Source: Liolophura sinensis (Eukaryota; Mollusca; Polyplacophora; Chitonida; Chitonidae). From it: a DNA stretch of 64,000 nt. Within the stretch, counting starts at the first letter, position 1. Each line of letters begins with the position of its first letter. Shown piece after piece: positions 13,601 through 28,600 of this stretch. The notes under the pieces are model-generated. The model was not told the DNA's origin. It was given only the letters and a program-made list of their open reading frames with translations, and made no database searches. Location of the stretch: positions 45,929,187 through 45,993,186 of the forward strand of contig NC_088301.1 of assembly GCF_032854445.1 (NCBI RefSeq). Direction: 5' to 3'. Position numbers and translations under genes: made by a program.

Positions 13601-16600
13601 GCTCTTAAAGATGCAAGTTTCATAAAACTGTACATTATTTCGTTAGACTACATATTTTTCTCAGAATGTTTAAAATTAGTGATTGCAGAAATATAAAGAG
13701 CTGAGGTACATGTATGTGCTTTCTAAACTATCTCAAGGGACATAACTCTTTTTTTTTTTTTGAAAAAGGTGTTTTCACTTGAGATACAAATGCATGACAT
13801 GAATTTCTAATGAAACAAGAGTTCAGGGGAATACAACATATGACCCAACAAACGCGTTTGTTTGAAGCGTATAAAAAATGACAACTTGTTACCATGACAA
13901 CTGTAAGTCATGACACATCATCTGAGTATCTATGTATCCACCAAAAATTAAAACTGTGTAGCCCTGACACAAAATCGTATCTATTTATATAGTATATATA
14001 AGGAAATTTAATGGCTATCCAGTTACCCTGACATCCACGAAAATGGACAAATGACAGTCGCGTCACATCGTCTTCTGTGTATCTATGTATCCATCAAAAA
14101 TTAAAATTTTAAGTGGAAAACTCTTTTGGAGTTATAGGAGGGACGCAAAATCATATCTATTTATATAGTATACAAAGGCAAATGGCTATCTGGTAACCAT
14201 AACAACCACGCAAATGGACAAATGCAAGTCACAAACATCCTCATGTGTGTATGTAAGTATCCACCAACAATTAAAACTGTACGCACAAAACTGTTGGGGT
14301 TTTTGTTCGGACCCGAAATCATATCTATTCATATAGCATATTTAAGGAAAATCACTATCTGGTTACCATGACAACTGCGAAAATGGACAAATGTGAGTCA
14401 CCACACATCGTTACCGGTGTATATATGTATCCACCAAGAATTAAAACTGTACACGCAAAACTGTTGAGTTATAGTCCAGACACAAAATCATATCTATTTA
14501 TATAGTATATCTAAGGCAAATGGCTATCTAGTTGTTGTGAAAACCGTGAAAATAGACAAACATGAGTCGCCACACATCGTCACCAGTGTATCTATGTATC
14601 CACCAAGATTTAAAACTCTTGTGTGGAAAACTGCTGGAGTTACAGTCCGGACACAAATTAGGATGGACAGATGGAGAAAATCGCTATAACACATTACATT
14701 TCGCCTAATGGCCGGGGAGTATAAAAATAACAAAAACTCTGACTATGAAGCTCTAAGCTCACAACCGATGAGGCCTACTTCATGTCTATCATAGTCTGTT
14801 TGGTTACAGTATTGATTTGCTGACGAGCATGAATAGTAAGGGAGATAACATAATGTGTGGAAATCAATAAGCCAACTAGAATGCAAGCAGTATGTTCACT
14901 GTAATTGAGGGCAACCACATTTACAGGTCCTCCAGCTGAACATTTTAAACATTGATTATATAAATTTAGGTCAAAACCTGCACAAAGGAAGTGCACACCA
15001 TGAAGACTTGTATTTCCAGCAAAGTCTGCAGACAACTTCCACCATGATCTCACTAAGTGAATGCAGCTCATGAAATTGTGGTTCTAGTATTTTCAATTAC
15101 AAATTCCAAACAGTTGACATAACAAACTGAATTATGCGAACAGTCTAACTCACCTGCATCCAGTTTTATGAGGAATGTTGGTTTATTGAGGACAATATCA
15201 CAGTTTTCATCATCTGATGGGTAAAAATCCAATGATGAATATCTCTCCAACTCTGCAAACCTGTGTGGATAATAAGTGTTTTCTTAAGGTTTGAAATTTA
15301 TTTTGGCATGCCAAAAAAAATTATTTACATGGTCTATTAATTTAAAATTCAACTAGACAGTCAAATTCACTACAGTCAAATTTCTATACAGAATGTTCCA
15401 TGGTAAATTATAGATTGTATCTGTTCATGGAGAAATACAATGGTATAAAAATGTCATAATTGCATAATGTACATACCATACTATTCTATTATACAGATGA
15501 TGAAGGGAGTTAAAATCTTGTATTTGAAATACTTGAAACATTGCCCCAAAACCCATCCCATGAAACACTATAACTTTGTTATCAAAAATTTGATAACCAC
15601 ATTTTCTCAAAAGCTGTCACATCTAAATGAATGGCCCTGGCTAAGAGATATGTGTAGGTTGTCATAAATTTGACAATTAAAATTTATCTTGCCATAGGTA
15701 CTTCTTACCACTAAAGTGTACACTAAGTATAAACCTTCCATAACAACAAGCTAATTCAGAGAATTTATATCCCAGGTTGGTTTTAAAACTTGATCTGATG
15801 TTACAACAGTGAACTACCAAACAAATATTCTTGGTAAATATCTGAAAATATTTGGAGCAGTTAGTGCAAGGAAACCAGACAAGGCCCAAAATTATGTTCT
15901 AATATAATATGCTCCGCTTTCACAGTAGTGTGGTATAAAATGACAGAGCACTGAATCAAGAAGTGAAATATAGTAAATCAGAGAGTGGTAGGCTTTATAT
16001 GCAAGGTAAGACTAATAAATTACACAATTTTAAATGAAGTCTTTGGATGTTAGGGCAGACAATTTTGACCCATGATTAAAAACAATAGTCACCCCTCACT
16101 TTTGGGGCGAGTAAAATGACAAAAGTGAGGATTATGTCACAGTGTCTCTGAAACAGGACTAGCTTCACTGGAACTGTTTACTTAGCTGTATTAGAAAGTT
16201 TGACAAATACAAATAACCATTGTTGATAATGCTGACTAATGCAATCCTATTGATTGTATATGTATTTATCCTAGGGTTTTTGCGCCATAGTTGACAATTT
16301 TTTAGTCATATGCTGAGATTCTTTCGGTGTGTATTTATATAAACTTGTATACTGTGTCATCTTGTGACAGGGCCAGTCCATGCTACCAAAGTGCTGCAGC
16401 CACTGAAGTACCATGCCGAAGGCATCAGACATGACGCCCTACCCAGTCACATTAGACTGATATTGGACAAACAAGTCCTGTTTCCTTGATCTAACCATTC
16501 TGTGCTGAGTGCCAAGCACGGCAGCAACAACTATCATTATAAAGTCTCAGGTCTGACACGACCTAGGTTTCATCCCAGGGTCTCTTGACGTCCTCCACTT

Positions 16601-19600
16601 ACTCTAAAATACTATTATCCTGTTAAACATTAGTCCATTTTCACAAAGTTCCTAAGTTTTTTTGCTTAAGCAATATCTCTACACCTGTAAGAGACACATG
16701 AATGCAAAACTTCAGTTAAATACATACACTACTGAAGGTCATGAACTGCATAAGTTACAGTTATTAACATGCATACAGCAAATCAACAAAATTTTCCACT
16801 CGCGTGTAACATTGTGCTCTACATGTGTGCAAAATCTGAACTCAATATCTGCAATCATTTTCTGAGATAACACTTACTTTAACACTGATAGTGATATCAA
16901 TACACAACACACGAAGTCGTGAAATTTGTAATTTTAATACAGTTATTAATGTACAGAGCACATCAACAATGAAACATCTCCCTTTGTTCTATTTATTTGA
17001 TTGATGTTTTACACCATACCCCCTTTGTTTTATTGTACTGTACATATTTGCAAAACCCGAGCTCAATAAATGCACGACTTTCGAATATATACGACCTCTA
17101 ACACATTCCTTTCTGGTTATTGGATGGTGGCCCTGATGCAAACAGTGACATACATGGTATCGCATAAGCTTCAGGCGAGATAAAACCAGTTTTCAGAGGA
17201 GAAAAAAAAGGATAATTTCAGCAAGAAGAATATGTTTCTAGTTCTCAGCTGGCAAGCCCAATAAAGGGGCACATTTAAATAAGGTATGATTAAATGATAC
17301 CAATCCACTCACAGTTGTTTCTCACTAAATGATCTGATCGGGGTAATTAATGCAGTTTGCTGTTGGTTGAGTCGGCATGAACTATGAATGTGATTAGACA
17401 TTATCTGATAATAGTAATAACCCGAATTGCTGGTGATAGGCTGGTCCAGTGTTCCCAGCATCTTTTCCGAATATTTCTGACAATTGGCAGAAAATATGCA
17501 TAAAATAGAGGGGTTATTAATAAATATAAAAAATGCTCCAATAAAGAACATCTTTTTCTTATTTTTCTGGCATACTCTTCATGTTCCTTAAACCAGTACC
17601 TTTTCATGTCTCACTTCTTTAGTGCCTTTAAGTCAGTGTTGCACACTCTGGAGGAGGGACTACAAGCCTTCATATAAATACATGTGTGTGTAACCCTAAC
17701 ACTTGGCTTGTTGCTAAATGTACTGTTATCCTGAATCATAACAAAAGACGCTATATGACTTGTATCAATGAAGTTGAGGAAGGCGATAACAATGGAGCAT
17801 AAATAAGCAAGAATTTCATCTGAAAATATGTTGCAACAGATGGATAGGCAAGCAAATGGACAAGACTATGATACTAAACTTAACCAAAGACTGGTCTGAT
17901 AACAGTCTTCCAGTTTAATGTTTAATCCTCACCAACACAGGAGAGTTACAAGATCAACGTGGGATCAAATGGGTTGTAAGAAGTAGGCGCAGTGTTCAGT
18001 TGTACATGTACGTTCAGTTTGACGTAGCAGAAACAAACGGTGAACAGCGAAAGTGATCTTTTGTGATGAACTGAGTGCAATAATTGTATACAGTGATACA
18101 GCAGGATAAGTGTTGGTAGTCTCCCTTTCCCTGACGGGTAAAGCCAGGCAACTAGCAAATGAAATACGGGCTGACAATTTGGATAAGGACCGAGGTATGG
18201 CATTAACTGACAAGCTGAGCTCGGTATTTCAGAAGGAAAGGAACGACTTCATGTGTGAGGCATACTCCAGAATTGAGAATTTCCGAAAGTGTAGTGACAC
18301 CTCCATGGCGGACTACATAACAGAGTTCAAGCAAATATATAACAAGGCTAGAAAGCACGACATGGCATTACCTGATGCAGTTCTAACATTTATGTTGCTA
18401 GACAAAGTAGGTTTAAGCATGAAAGAGTGATAGCTTGCTCTTACGACCTGTAATTAGTTGACTTTTGGCGCCATGAAGAGTGCTCTTAAAATAATATTCA
18501 GTTCTGGATTGCAAAATTCTGAGGCTATGAAAAGTGAAGGTTATAAGATGGTTCGATGGAGACAAAACTAGAAAAGTTGCCCAAAGTCATTTCAGAGGAG
18601 GTCAGGTACCACAAAATACAAACCCTTTAAACGGTATGGAAAATGTACCCAGTGCGCAGTCCATGAAAGTGTGTTTCACTGGGCAAAAGACTGTCTAAAT
18701 CAAACCACAAATACTGTGAATATAATCAGTTATATAAACAGAATGAACAAGAACTGATACAAGGGGAAATTGAAGCATGGAATATCACAGTTTGCAAAAG
18801 AACACTCCAGTGTTATTGATACTGCATGTACATATGCCAGAACTGTATGTGGTGCCAGAACTGTATATGGTGCCAAGTGGCTTGGTCAGTACTTGACAGG
18901 CATTAATAAACATGACAAAGTTCAATCCTTGCCCAGTCAAAACAATTTAAATTTGGTGATGGGAAAGTAATAGTCAGTCAGTCAGTCAGACAGGTGACAA
19001 CACCAGCGGAGATTGGTAGCACTAACTGCCAAATTCAAACAAAAGTTGCACAAACAGACATCCCGTTACTTTAAATAGGAATTCACTCAATAAAGCTAAT
19101 ACAGTATTAGATCTTCAAAACCACAAGGCAAAAATGTTCAATGAACCTACAAAGCGAGAATTCACATCCATTGGACATTACTGAATTGACATTTCAGTCA
19201 AGTTAAACACAAATGACAACTTTCATGATTATCCCGAAAAAATTTAATGTGAGTCAACTTTTCCAAACAATATGTCAAAGAAAATAGAAACTGCTTCTCA
19301 AACAGTTTGGCCATGCATCTGCTGACAGTCTTCAACATTTCAACAGCAGGAAAATGCATACCTTACACATATATACAATGTTGCAAGAAACTGTATCCAT
19401 GTTCACCTCATGCGTGAAATTCAAAAATAACAAATTAATCAAATTGATGATAGTGTATTTCAGGTTAGTGACATTGACTTTTCTGAATCTAATCTATAGA
19501 ACTACAGAGCTGGATAAATAACGATGTGTGCACCACTTTGCCTGAAAAATGGCAAAGATGTATTTTCACCCAGTGGATTTACACTTTGCAGAACAGTCCT

Positions 19601-22600
19601 AATGGAATTAGTAAGACCAGTTGCTAGACAGCTTGAAGAAACCAACAATGAGGAAATTCTTACCTACTCTCCCACTTGCCCTACTGAATCACTTCATGTC
19701 ATCTTGGCTATTTTAGCTCAACAGAAATGGACACCTACCTCAATGGACATTAAACTTGCATTTGTACATGGGTCCAGATTATCCAGAGACATTTATACCA
19801 GGCCAACCAAAGAAGCAATATGTGTGGTTGTCGTCTGGAACTTCAAAAAACTTCGTTACTTTATTGGTACACCAAAGTGAGTGAGATCATGGAGAACAGT
19901 GGTACACATGTGTCAGTGGTTGATCCAGCAGTATAGTGATGCCCAATTGTCAGTGGTTGATCCAGCAGTATAGGGGTGCCTACATATATGTCACAGTGGT
20001 TGATCCAGCAGTATGGTGGTGCCGATGTCTCAGTGCTTGATCCAGCTGTATAGTGGTGCCCATGTCTCAGTGGATGATCCAGCTGTATAGTGGTACCCAT
20101 GTCTCACTGGTTGATCCAGCAGTATAGTGGTGCCCATGTCTCAGTGGTTGATCCAGCAGTATAGTGGTGCCCATGTCTCACTGGTTGATCCAGCAGTATA
20201 GTGGTGCCCAGTTCTCAGTGGTTGATCCAGCTGTATAGTGGTGCCCAGGTCTCAGTGGTTGATCCAGCAGTATAGTGGTGCCCATGTCTCACTGGTTGAT
20301 CCAGCAGTATAGTGTTGCCCATGTCTCAGTGGTTGATCCAGCTGTATAGTGGTGCCCATGTCTCACTGGCTGATCCGGCTGTATAGTGGTGCCCATGTCT
20401 CACTGGTTGATCCAGCAGTGTAGTGGTGCCTATGTCTCAGTGGTTGATCCAGCAGTATAGTGGTGCCCATGTCTCACTGGTTGATCCAGCAGTATAGTGG
20501 TGCCCATGTCTCAGTGGTTGATCCAGCAGTATAGTGGTGCCCATTTCTCACTGGTTGATCCAGCAGTATAGTGGTGCCCATGACTCACTGGTTGATCCAG
20601 CAGTATAGTGGTGTCCATGCCTCACTGGTTGATCCAGCAGTACAGTGGTACCCAGGTCTCAGTGGTTGATCCAGCTGTATAGTGGTGCCCAGGTCTCAGT
20701 GGTTGATCCAGCAGTATAGTGGTGCCCATGTCTCACTGGTTGATCCAGCAGTATAGTGGTGCCCATGTCTCACTGGTTGATCCAGCAGTATAGTGGTGCC
20801 CATGTCTCACTGGTTGATCCAGCAGTATAGTGGTGCCCATGTCTCACTGGTTGATCCAGCAGTATAGTGGTGCCCATGTCTCAGTGGTTGATCCAGCAGT
20901 ATAGTGGTGCCCATGTCTCACTGGTTGATCCAGCAGTATAGTGGTGCCCATGTCTCAGTGGTTGATCCAGTAGTATAGTGGTGTCCAGGTCTCACTGGTT
21001 GATCCAGCAGTACAGTGGTACCCAGGTCTCAGTGGTTGATCCAGCTGTATAGTGGTGCCCAGGTCTCAGTGGTTGATCCAGCAGTATAGTGGTGCCCATG
21101 TCTCACTGGTTGATCCAGCAGTATAGTGGTGCCCATGTCTCACTGGTTGATCCAGCAGTATAGTGGTGCCCATGTCTCAGTGGCTGATCCAGCAGTATAG
21201 TGGTACCCAGGTCTCAGTGGTTGATCCAGCTGTATAGTGGTGCCCATGTCTCAGTGGTTGTTCCAGTAGTATAGTGGTGCCCATGTCTCACTGGTTGATC
21301 CAGCAGTATAGTGGTGCCCATGTCTCAGTGGTTGTTCCAGTAGTATAGTGGTGCCCATGTCTCAGTGGTTGATCCAGCAGTATTTACTGGCCAGATGATA
21401 AAGGCTCATTAAATGGGATATTAATAAGCCATGTGACTTTGTTTTGGGTGGAAATACAAATGATTCCCAATCTTAGATCGATTACGTAAGTGACAGGGGG
21501 AGGCTTGAAGATTTTCTCGACAAGTCACACCTATATTTTTATCCATCAATTAAAAGAAAGAAAGTATCAAGCCACAGTTGTTACAAACCTGTAAATTCTA
21601 AAACTGTCTCAAAGCATGATCCTGTCATATAGCCGTGCTATCGACTACTTCTCTAGTTGTCTGAAGTGTGCAAGTTACACTGCATCAGCCGATGCATTAT
21701 ACAGGGAACAGTGTTGCCTGTTTTCAGATCCACAAACAAAGGTAACAAATCAGCATACAAACGTATTTCAGCAATGAAGATCTAAATGATAAGTATCTGT
21801 TGTTAAGCTCTCGTAAAATACCAGGGAAAGTTTTCCAAGCCTCTTGGATGTGGTGTTTATTCACAATAGAAATTGTTCTCCCATTTCAGAACAGTTCTAT
21901 TTGATTGCCATTTCAGTCCAGGAACTGTCAGTTATAGACCTTTAACATACTCCGGTCAAGGTTTCCTAAACTACCACGTGTTCAACCTTGTTCTCGCGTT
22001 GTTGTGACAGCTGATTGATATGAATGCACACTAATAAAATTGCAATGAAAGGCTTTGGTGTATTTCAAATAGTGCACAAGTTTATATTTGATGGTTTTGA
22101 GAACAAAATTGCTACAAAAAAGACAAAGAAGATAAACACATATAAGTTCCATTCTATCAGCTACACCTATGTGTAATGCATGCTGAGACTGGATGGGAAT
22201 GATCCCACTGTGAATGGCTTGTATCTTGACAAAACTGTCTGAATATATTTTTTCCCCTGAAGCAACTCATCACTGAATGGGGTATTTCTGTTTACAAAAT
22301 TATGGAGATTATAAACTCATTAATTCAACATGCACCGGTTAAACATCGTACTCACTTCAATAGAAATTGATGCCTATTATCAGCTTCACATTGCAACAAT
22401 TTTAAACATTGTATTAGGGCAAGGCTACATGCATTGCTACCAGCTGGAATAATAAGTCATCACAATTGTGAAATCTCCCTCCAAATCTTGGCCAGAAGAT
22501 GAGAGTTCATCATTTTACACACTATCACAAAGTCTGCCATTTTTTCTTCTGACTTTGAGTTTGACCTCGTTACTAAACCATTATAGCACAGCCATCATAA

Positions 22601-25600
22601 AGTCATGTACCAGAAGGTGTATTTTAATGATGTTCACAACACTTAATTTGTTTGTGGAAAGAACTGAAAATGGTTACCAAAACAACATGTGGTCAGATGG
22701 GGTCTGTACTGTGATTGACGGGTCCCACAAAGAGTATTGGGGTTTCAAAGGCTACACCCAGAGCTGAGCAAAGATGCAATTTGCATATCAATACAACTAA
22801 GGTGTTTATATTTTAATGCGCTCAGCTGGCAGCAGTTTGACACCTCCTCTCCCAAATTTCCACACAATGAATGCTACTGATATATCATTAGAGCCTACAT
22901 TGTTGAGGCCTGTATGTTCTGATGCAAACAAGCTGGATGAAAATGGATTTTCTTACAATAGCAGTCCTGTATTGCTGGGCCTAATTTTGGTGAGTTGACG
23001 CAGAACAGGGGCTTGTCATTAACGACGTTTCATTCAATGTATGGCAAGCCCCCACCCCAATTCTTAGACCCCTAACAGTTTGAGTTGACCTGATTTTAGG
23101 GGGTTTGTCAGGTTACGCGCAACCAACTTTTTAATAATCGCCCAACTGACAGATTGTTCAACTAATAAAGGTGCTTGAATGATGCCTTGTGGACTGTGAA
23201 CAGTGTGTGATTTCCAGACATTGCATGACAGTTATTTCATTCCCTTTATTGTGGTGGGGCCGAGGTGGTTAGCACGCAAGGGCAGCACAATGACCCGGGG
23301 AGCCTGTTGCCAAGGCAGGCCCTGTGAGTTCAAGTCCAGCTCACACTGGCTTCCTCTCTGGCTCCCTGGCCGTACGTGGCAAGGTCTGCCAGCAACTTGC
23401 GGATGGTCGGGGAGTTCTGCTCCGTTTCCTCCCACCACAATGCTGGCCAACACCATATATGTGAAATATTCTTGAGTAGGGCATAAAACACCAATCAAAT
23501 ATATAGATAAATATTGTGATATTGCTAACAATAATCATAATGTTCTGGAGGACAGAGATAATCATGTTTATTATGATGATGAATTCCGTTTTAATGTCAT
23601 AATTTTTATTTCTTTCCTTTCTTAGAAAATTACATGAACACTTACAATCAACACAGACTTTTCCCTTGGACTGTAAAGTAATTTTTATTCTGATGTCTTT
23701 TTTAAAAGAGGAGAGTTTGATAGCATTTCCTGGTTTACTGTTTATATACCACCAACACAAGAGAGTTGCAAGACCAACATGAGGTCATGTGGGTCATGAC
23801 AAGTGGGCGCTAAGTGTTCAGTTGTAGTTTGGAGTAAGAGCAAGTTTAAGAGCAATAAATGATGAACAGCGAAAGCGGTCTTTCGTGATGAACTGAGAGA
23901 AAAACTGCATTCAGTGACAGGCTAAGAGGTGAAACAAACTGAATCAACAATGCTTCATTAATGTACTCTTACTAGAACAACATAATTATGGGGAAAGATA
24001 TGAATTTGTCACATACAGGTATGAAATACAATGAAGACACACATATGATCAATGGAAAACTGGAGTTTAACAGTAACGAATATAACCTGTCAGACAAGTG
24101 CACCAGGTGGGTTTTAATCCACTCAGTGACTTTGCAAACATTCTCAGCTGACACAATGTGGTTATCAAGTTAGCTTAGACATTCTGCCTGTGTGCTTAAT
24201 ACCTAATTGCTGGGAAGGGGGTGGGGGGGTGGGGGTATAATCCAGTGCATTATCATTTATGGCAATTATCCTGAGGTGTAGATACACCCCTTCTGTAAAC
24301 ATGGCAGGTTTTCATCAAAGACTTATTCACCATCGATGCTTTGCTCAGACAAGCACATTTAATCATTTTGATCACAATCCCTTTCTTATACAGGAACTTC
24401 ATTTTAAAAGCTACACCTCGTTGGTAAACATTTGTTGAATATCATTCTTTATAATCATCCAATATTAGGTAGTTAAGTTTATATAAACTCAAAATGGAAT
24501 AGAAAGCAGACATTGGATAAGACACCCAAGTGTGAGTAAGTTTACTTTGTTCAGACTAGGTTCTTCTAATTTTTGGGACACCTGGTCTGCTTTATTTTAC
24601 TAATATACATGTAATTGTAGCAGGGATATTTAGTTTCTTTTTTTTTCACACGGTTAGTCCATCTAATTAGCAACATATTCATATCTTTACTTTTCTACAA
24701 AACTAAAGAGATAAATGTAACTTTTTTCTTTCAACACTACTAATATCTGTCCTAAAAATTAAAAGGATTAGAGTCCAGGCCAACTAGACATTAAATATAT
24801 GTAATGAAAGGTTTATTACAGGTTTTTCTACATGGGCTAAAGGTCTACTGGGTAGATCTATGGCCACCTGATTTTTCCAGTGAGGAAACCAAATCTTTTA
24901 CACATGCATAAAAAAGAGCATAAGCTTTCCAGCAATTCTTTTTTTATAATTTGCTGATGATTTCAGAGTCAGATTTTAACTCGTACCACAGAAATTTTAG
25001 TCTTATAAAGAGCGAAATAATCACTCACGCATGGCCCATCTCAAATTAGAATCTGTGTAATGAAGGACACAACTACAGTAATACCCTCAGTCTTTATCCT
25101 TCAGTGAACAGTCAAAAATTTTGTCCTAATTTCTTGATGGTTACCAACAACAAAACTAGACAAGAAAAACAATATTCAAACAATAACACGAATGAATTTA
25201 GAGAGCAATATAAAACATTCCTCTTACCATGACTGGAGTGGACTTTTGTGCTCTCCTTCTAATGTTATAGCTGCCTTGTCTAATTTACAATGTCCTCCTA
25301 CTTGACCAGGATTTGGAAACATGTCTTCCCTGTACCTGAAACATGAAGGAGGAAATCCTTAATACAACTGAGCATGTACTTAAGGGACCTCAAATATTTT
25401 TGAAAAAATAAATACTTCACAGTACCACTTCTAGAAATTATGGATTTGAATAAAGAAATATTTATCTTATTGTTTAATTGTCAGACTAAGGAACTTTTCA
25501 TTTATATGATGAGAGTCATACCAGTAAAAAAGGTATCAAAATGCTAACCCTAGATTTGAATGAACATATATTTATTTTATTGTTTAATGTCATACTGAGG

Positions 25601-28600
25601 AATTTTGCACTTATATTATGCAAATCATATTGGTCATTTAGGCACCTGTAAAAGTTATCAAAATGTCCTTGTATCTTATTTCACTGTGCTTTTATTATTT
25701 ATTCTTTTTTTTTTTTTTGGACCAAATATTTAAATGTCAAATCTGACCTGTCCTGGTGGTCTGCAAAATTGGCCCCCTTGAAATCCATGTATAAATTTTT
25801 TGCTCTACAAAATCTGAAATATCGGACACATTCCAGCGAAGAATCTTTCTGAAAATACATGTGAAGATTACATAATACTGGATGATAATGATTAAAGTCT
25901 TAACCAAGTTACATCTGAATAATACCCACACACACCTTTGGCCATCTTCCCTAACAGGTATTAGACTGGTCAACATAGTGGAACAAACAGAGAGACATGT
26001 TTATTAGCAGAACACAGAAAACATAATAAATATAGCAAATTACTAACAGAAACAAACTGAACATATGTTACAGTTCTACACGTTAAAAAATGTTTACACC
26101 AACGTAAACTTTAACAGATCTAAGCTTTGTCACAAGCATTCACATTAAGGTTTAGTAATTAACCATCATAAAAACCATAAATGTGTTTAACAAACCTCAG
26201 ACTGTGGGTGGCAGAAAGTTTTTAGTTCTTGTTTTCTGTCAACAATATATCCAAAATCTGCTTGTCTCCAAAATGTATCGATTTGTTCTTTCTTTTCTTT
26301 CATCCTATGGGGAAGATTAAACTTTATCAACAAGCGTTTTCTTTTTACATACTTTTATAAATGCTGATACCTTCTAATGAACAGAAAGAATAATGTCACA
26401 GGTGTCTCTAATACATGAATCTATTTGATGCCAATGTTAACTGGCTGCATTCACTTAATATACATGATATATGGTTTACACACTATACTGGCAGTCGTGA
26501 CAGTTTTCCATGTATAACCTCTGTGATGTACCATGGGCCATATATAGCATTCTGGAAGTTTGCAGAGCTATATAGCTTATGAACACACTTTTGAAAAAGT
26601 CCAAACAAAAGCAAAAAGTGACGATAATAGACTACTGGTTTATGGACCTGTCACCATCATAATTTCAAGTAACTTCAGGAATGGAATCTTAAACCTCTGA
26701 CTGGTTTCTGGCACAGAGTACAGGAACAGTACAGGTCATGCAATGTACCTGGCAGACTGGTATACACCTATTATCTAAAATAAGCCAGCGCCCCATCACC
26801 TACATTAACTGTGATACTCACCAGCCTCTGCTATCGCTTGGGCATTCTGGATAGCCTAAACGGTGTGCCACAGGACAGTTTTTTTCATATCCCCAGCATC
26901 TTTTTTCCAACAGAAGTGACTGATAAATACAGAAATACAGGGCGACTTTTTATCGATAAAGGAAACCTGAGTGTCCAGGGTAAACCATCCTCCTTTGCTA
27001 AGTGAAGTACAGAAATGCATACAATGTTGGTGGAAGACACTGCATGTGGTCCTCAATGAACGCTAATTGGTGAAACTGCCCATATGCACATCATTGACTG
27101 TTCATTGTCACCAAGGCAAATCAAAGCAGTGAGAGCAAAAAATCCACAAATTCTATGTGAAAGGCTGGTTTTGAACCAGTGCTTCAGGTGTACTAGCAAT
27201 TAAAAGGCAACAAACTTTGACCACATTTTACCACTGGACTGCAACTGACAAACAGGTGTTCAATTTGTCAAGTTTAGAACTCATACACATGTATCATGCA
27301 GAAACAAAATGTGAACGAAAACAGACTGACAGACGGATGGAGGAACCTGAACAAAAAGCAATGCCAAGCAAGGTTTCATGACAAGAGTTTCTATAACAAA
27401 TATATTCCCATAATGTTCCCATATTAAATCAGTGTTCAATCAATCCATGAAATGAAGATAACATATGCAAAAAAAAAAAAAAAAAAACACATGAAAAATC
27501 ACACAAACAGAAAGACGAATAAAAACCTGAATAAAAAGCAATCCAAAACAGAGTGATTTCTATACCAAATCTGAGATCAATTTCTTCAAGATTTTGATGG
27601 AAGATATAATGCAGTAAGGAAAACTTAAACAAACACACTGACAGGACTGACAGTCAGAGGATTCGAAAGACTCTAAATAACAAAGAAATCTCAAGCATAG
27701 GCATCATGAAAAACGATTCACATACCAAATCTAATATAAATCTATCTGGCATGAATGAAAATTATCATGCAGAAACCAATAATGGTATGGATGGACAAGC
27801 TGTATTAGCAGTATGTATATAAGGGTATCATTTATGCAATCTACTATTTTAACTCACTCTCACTATACTAACTACAAATATATTAGATCACCATTAACAA
27901 CACATAAATGTTCACTGGGGTAAGCGAACTGACTCTCCAGAAATGTGCTCTTCCCGAATATGTTTGGTTTTCTGAAATTTTTTTTTCTTCTTCTCTTTTC
28001 TCAGAAAGTACATGTAAATTTCATAAAAATCCCTTTTTCTCTAAATGCTTTAATGAACTATAGTAAACGACTTAAGATTTCTCACCAAAACTTGCATTAT
28101 TAGAGGCAAATAAATATCATGAATCGTTACTTTTGGTGATGAAGCTTACAGCACAGTTGCATCACCCAAAAACTTTGAGAAATTTGATCAATATGCATTT
28201 ACATCTAATTCAAACTCATACTTTCTAAAGCTTGTGTTAGTAGCATTCATATAGCCCTTACATAAAATTTTTGACCATCAGTTTCACGGTAATTATTTTT
28301 GTTCCCAAAGTTCCAATATTTAGTCCACCTAGCAGAATTGTTTATGAATATTAGTAACACTTATTTTTTACACCAGTTACGTCATTCTGCAAAACACAGG
28401 GAACCACTTCCCCAGCCATGGGCAGGCATTGCTAATCCCATATACATATGCTCTTGGGCAATGACCATAGCTAACACAGTGAAATGAAGTAGAACATGTT
28501 ACCACAAACTTTAATGCATTGGGTGCAGTCCTAAACAATAACCTAAGTTAAACTGGATAACTTAATATACATGATGTACACATGAAAATCTTTCAATCTT

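Larger units (their letters stand above)
15261..25227 (-). other. EOGT intron 5 (10 kb), repeat-filled
   Basis: The intron spans TG/G of a Trp codon. Its contents in order are unique AT-rich sequence, a SINE family 2 copy, a broken copia element, a 37-bp minisatellite, about 1.9 kb of unassigned sequence (21.4-23.25 kb), a SINE family 1 copy and a copia leader-like fragment. Short open frames inside it look like chance or element debris. Confidence 0.8.

Noticed and set aside
19861-20100. 79-codon minus frame with repeated HYTAGS
   Set aside because: It is a translation of the 37-bp minisatellite, not a gene.
19895-21385. CRISPR-like array of regular repeats
   Set aside because: The units are contiguous 37-mers with no unique spacers, in an animal genome, so this is a minisatellite.
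23203-23531. Frames of 90-139 codons on both strands near 23.3 kb
   Set aside because: They are SINE family 1 sequence read as protein.
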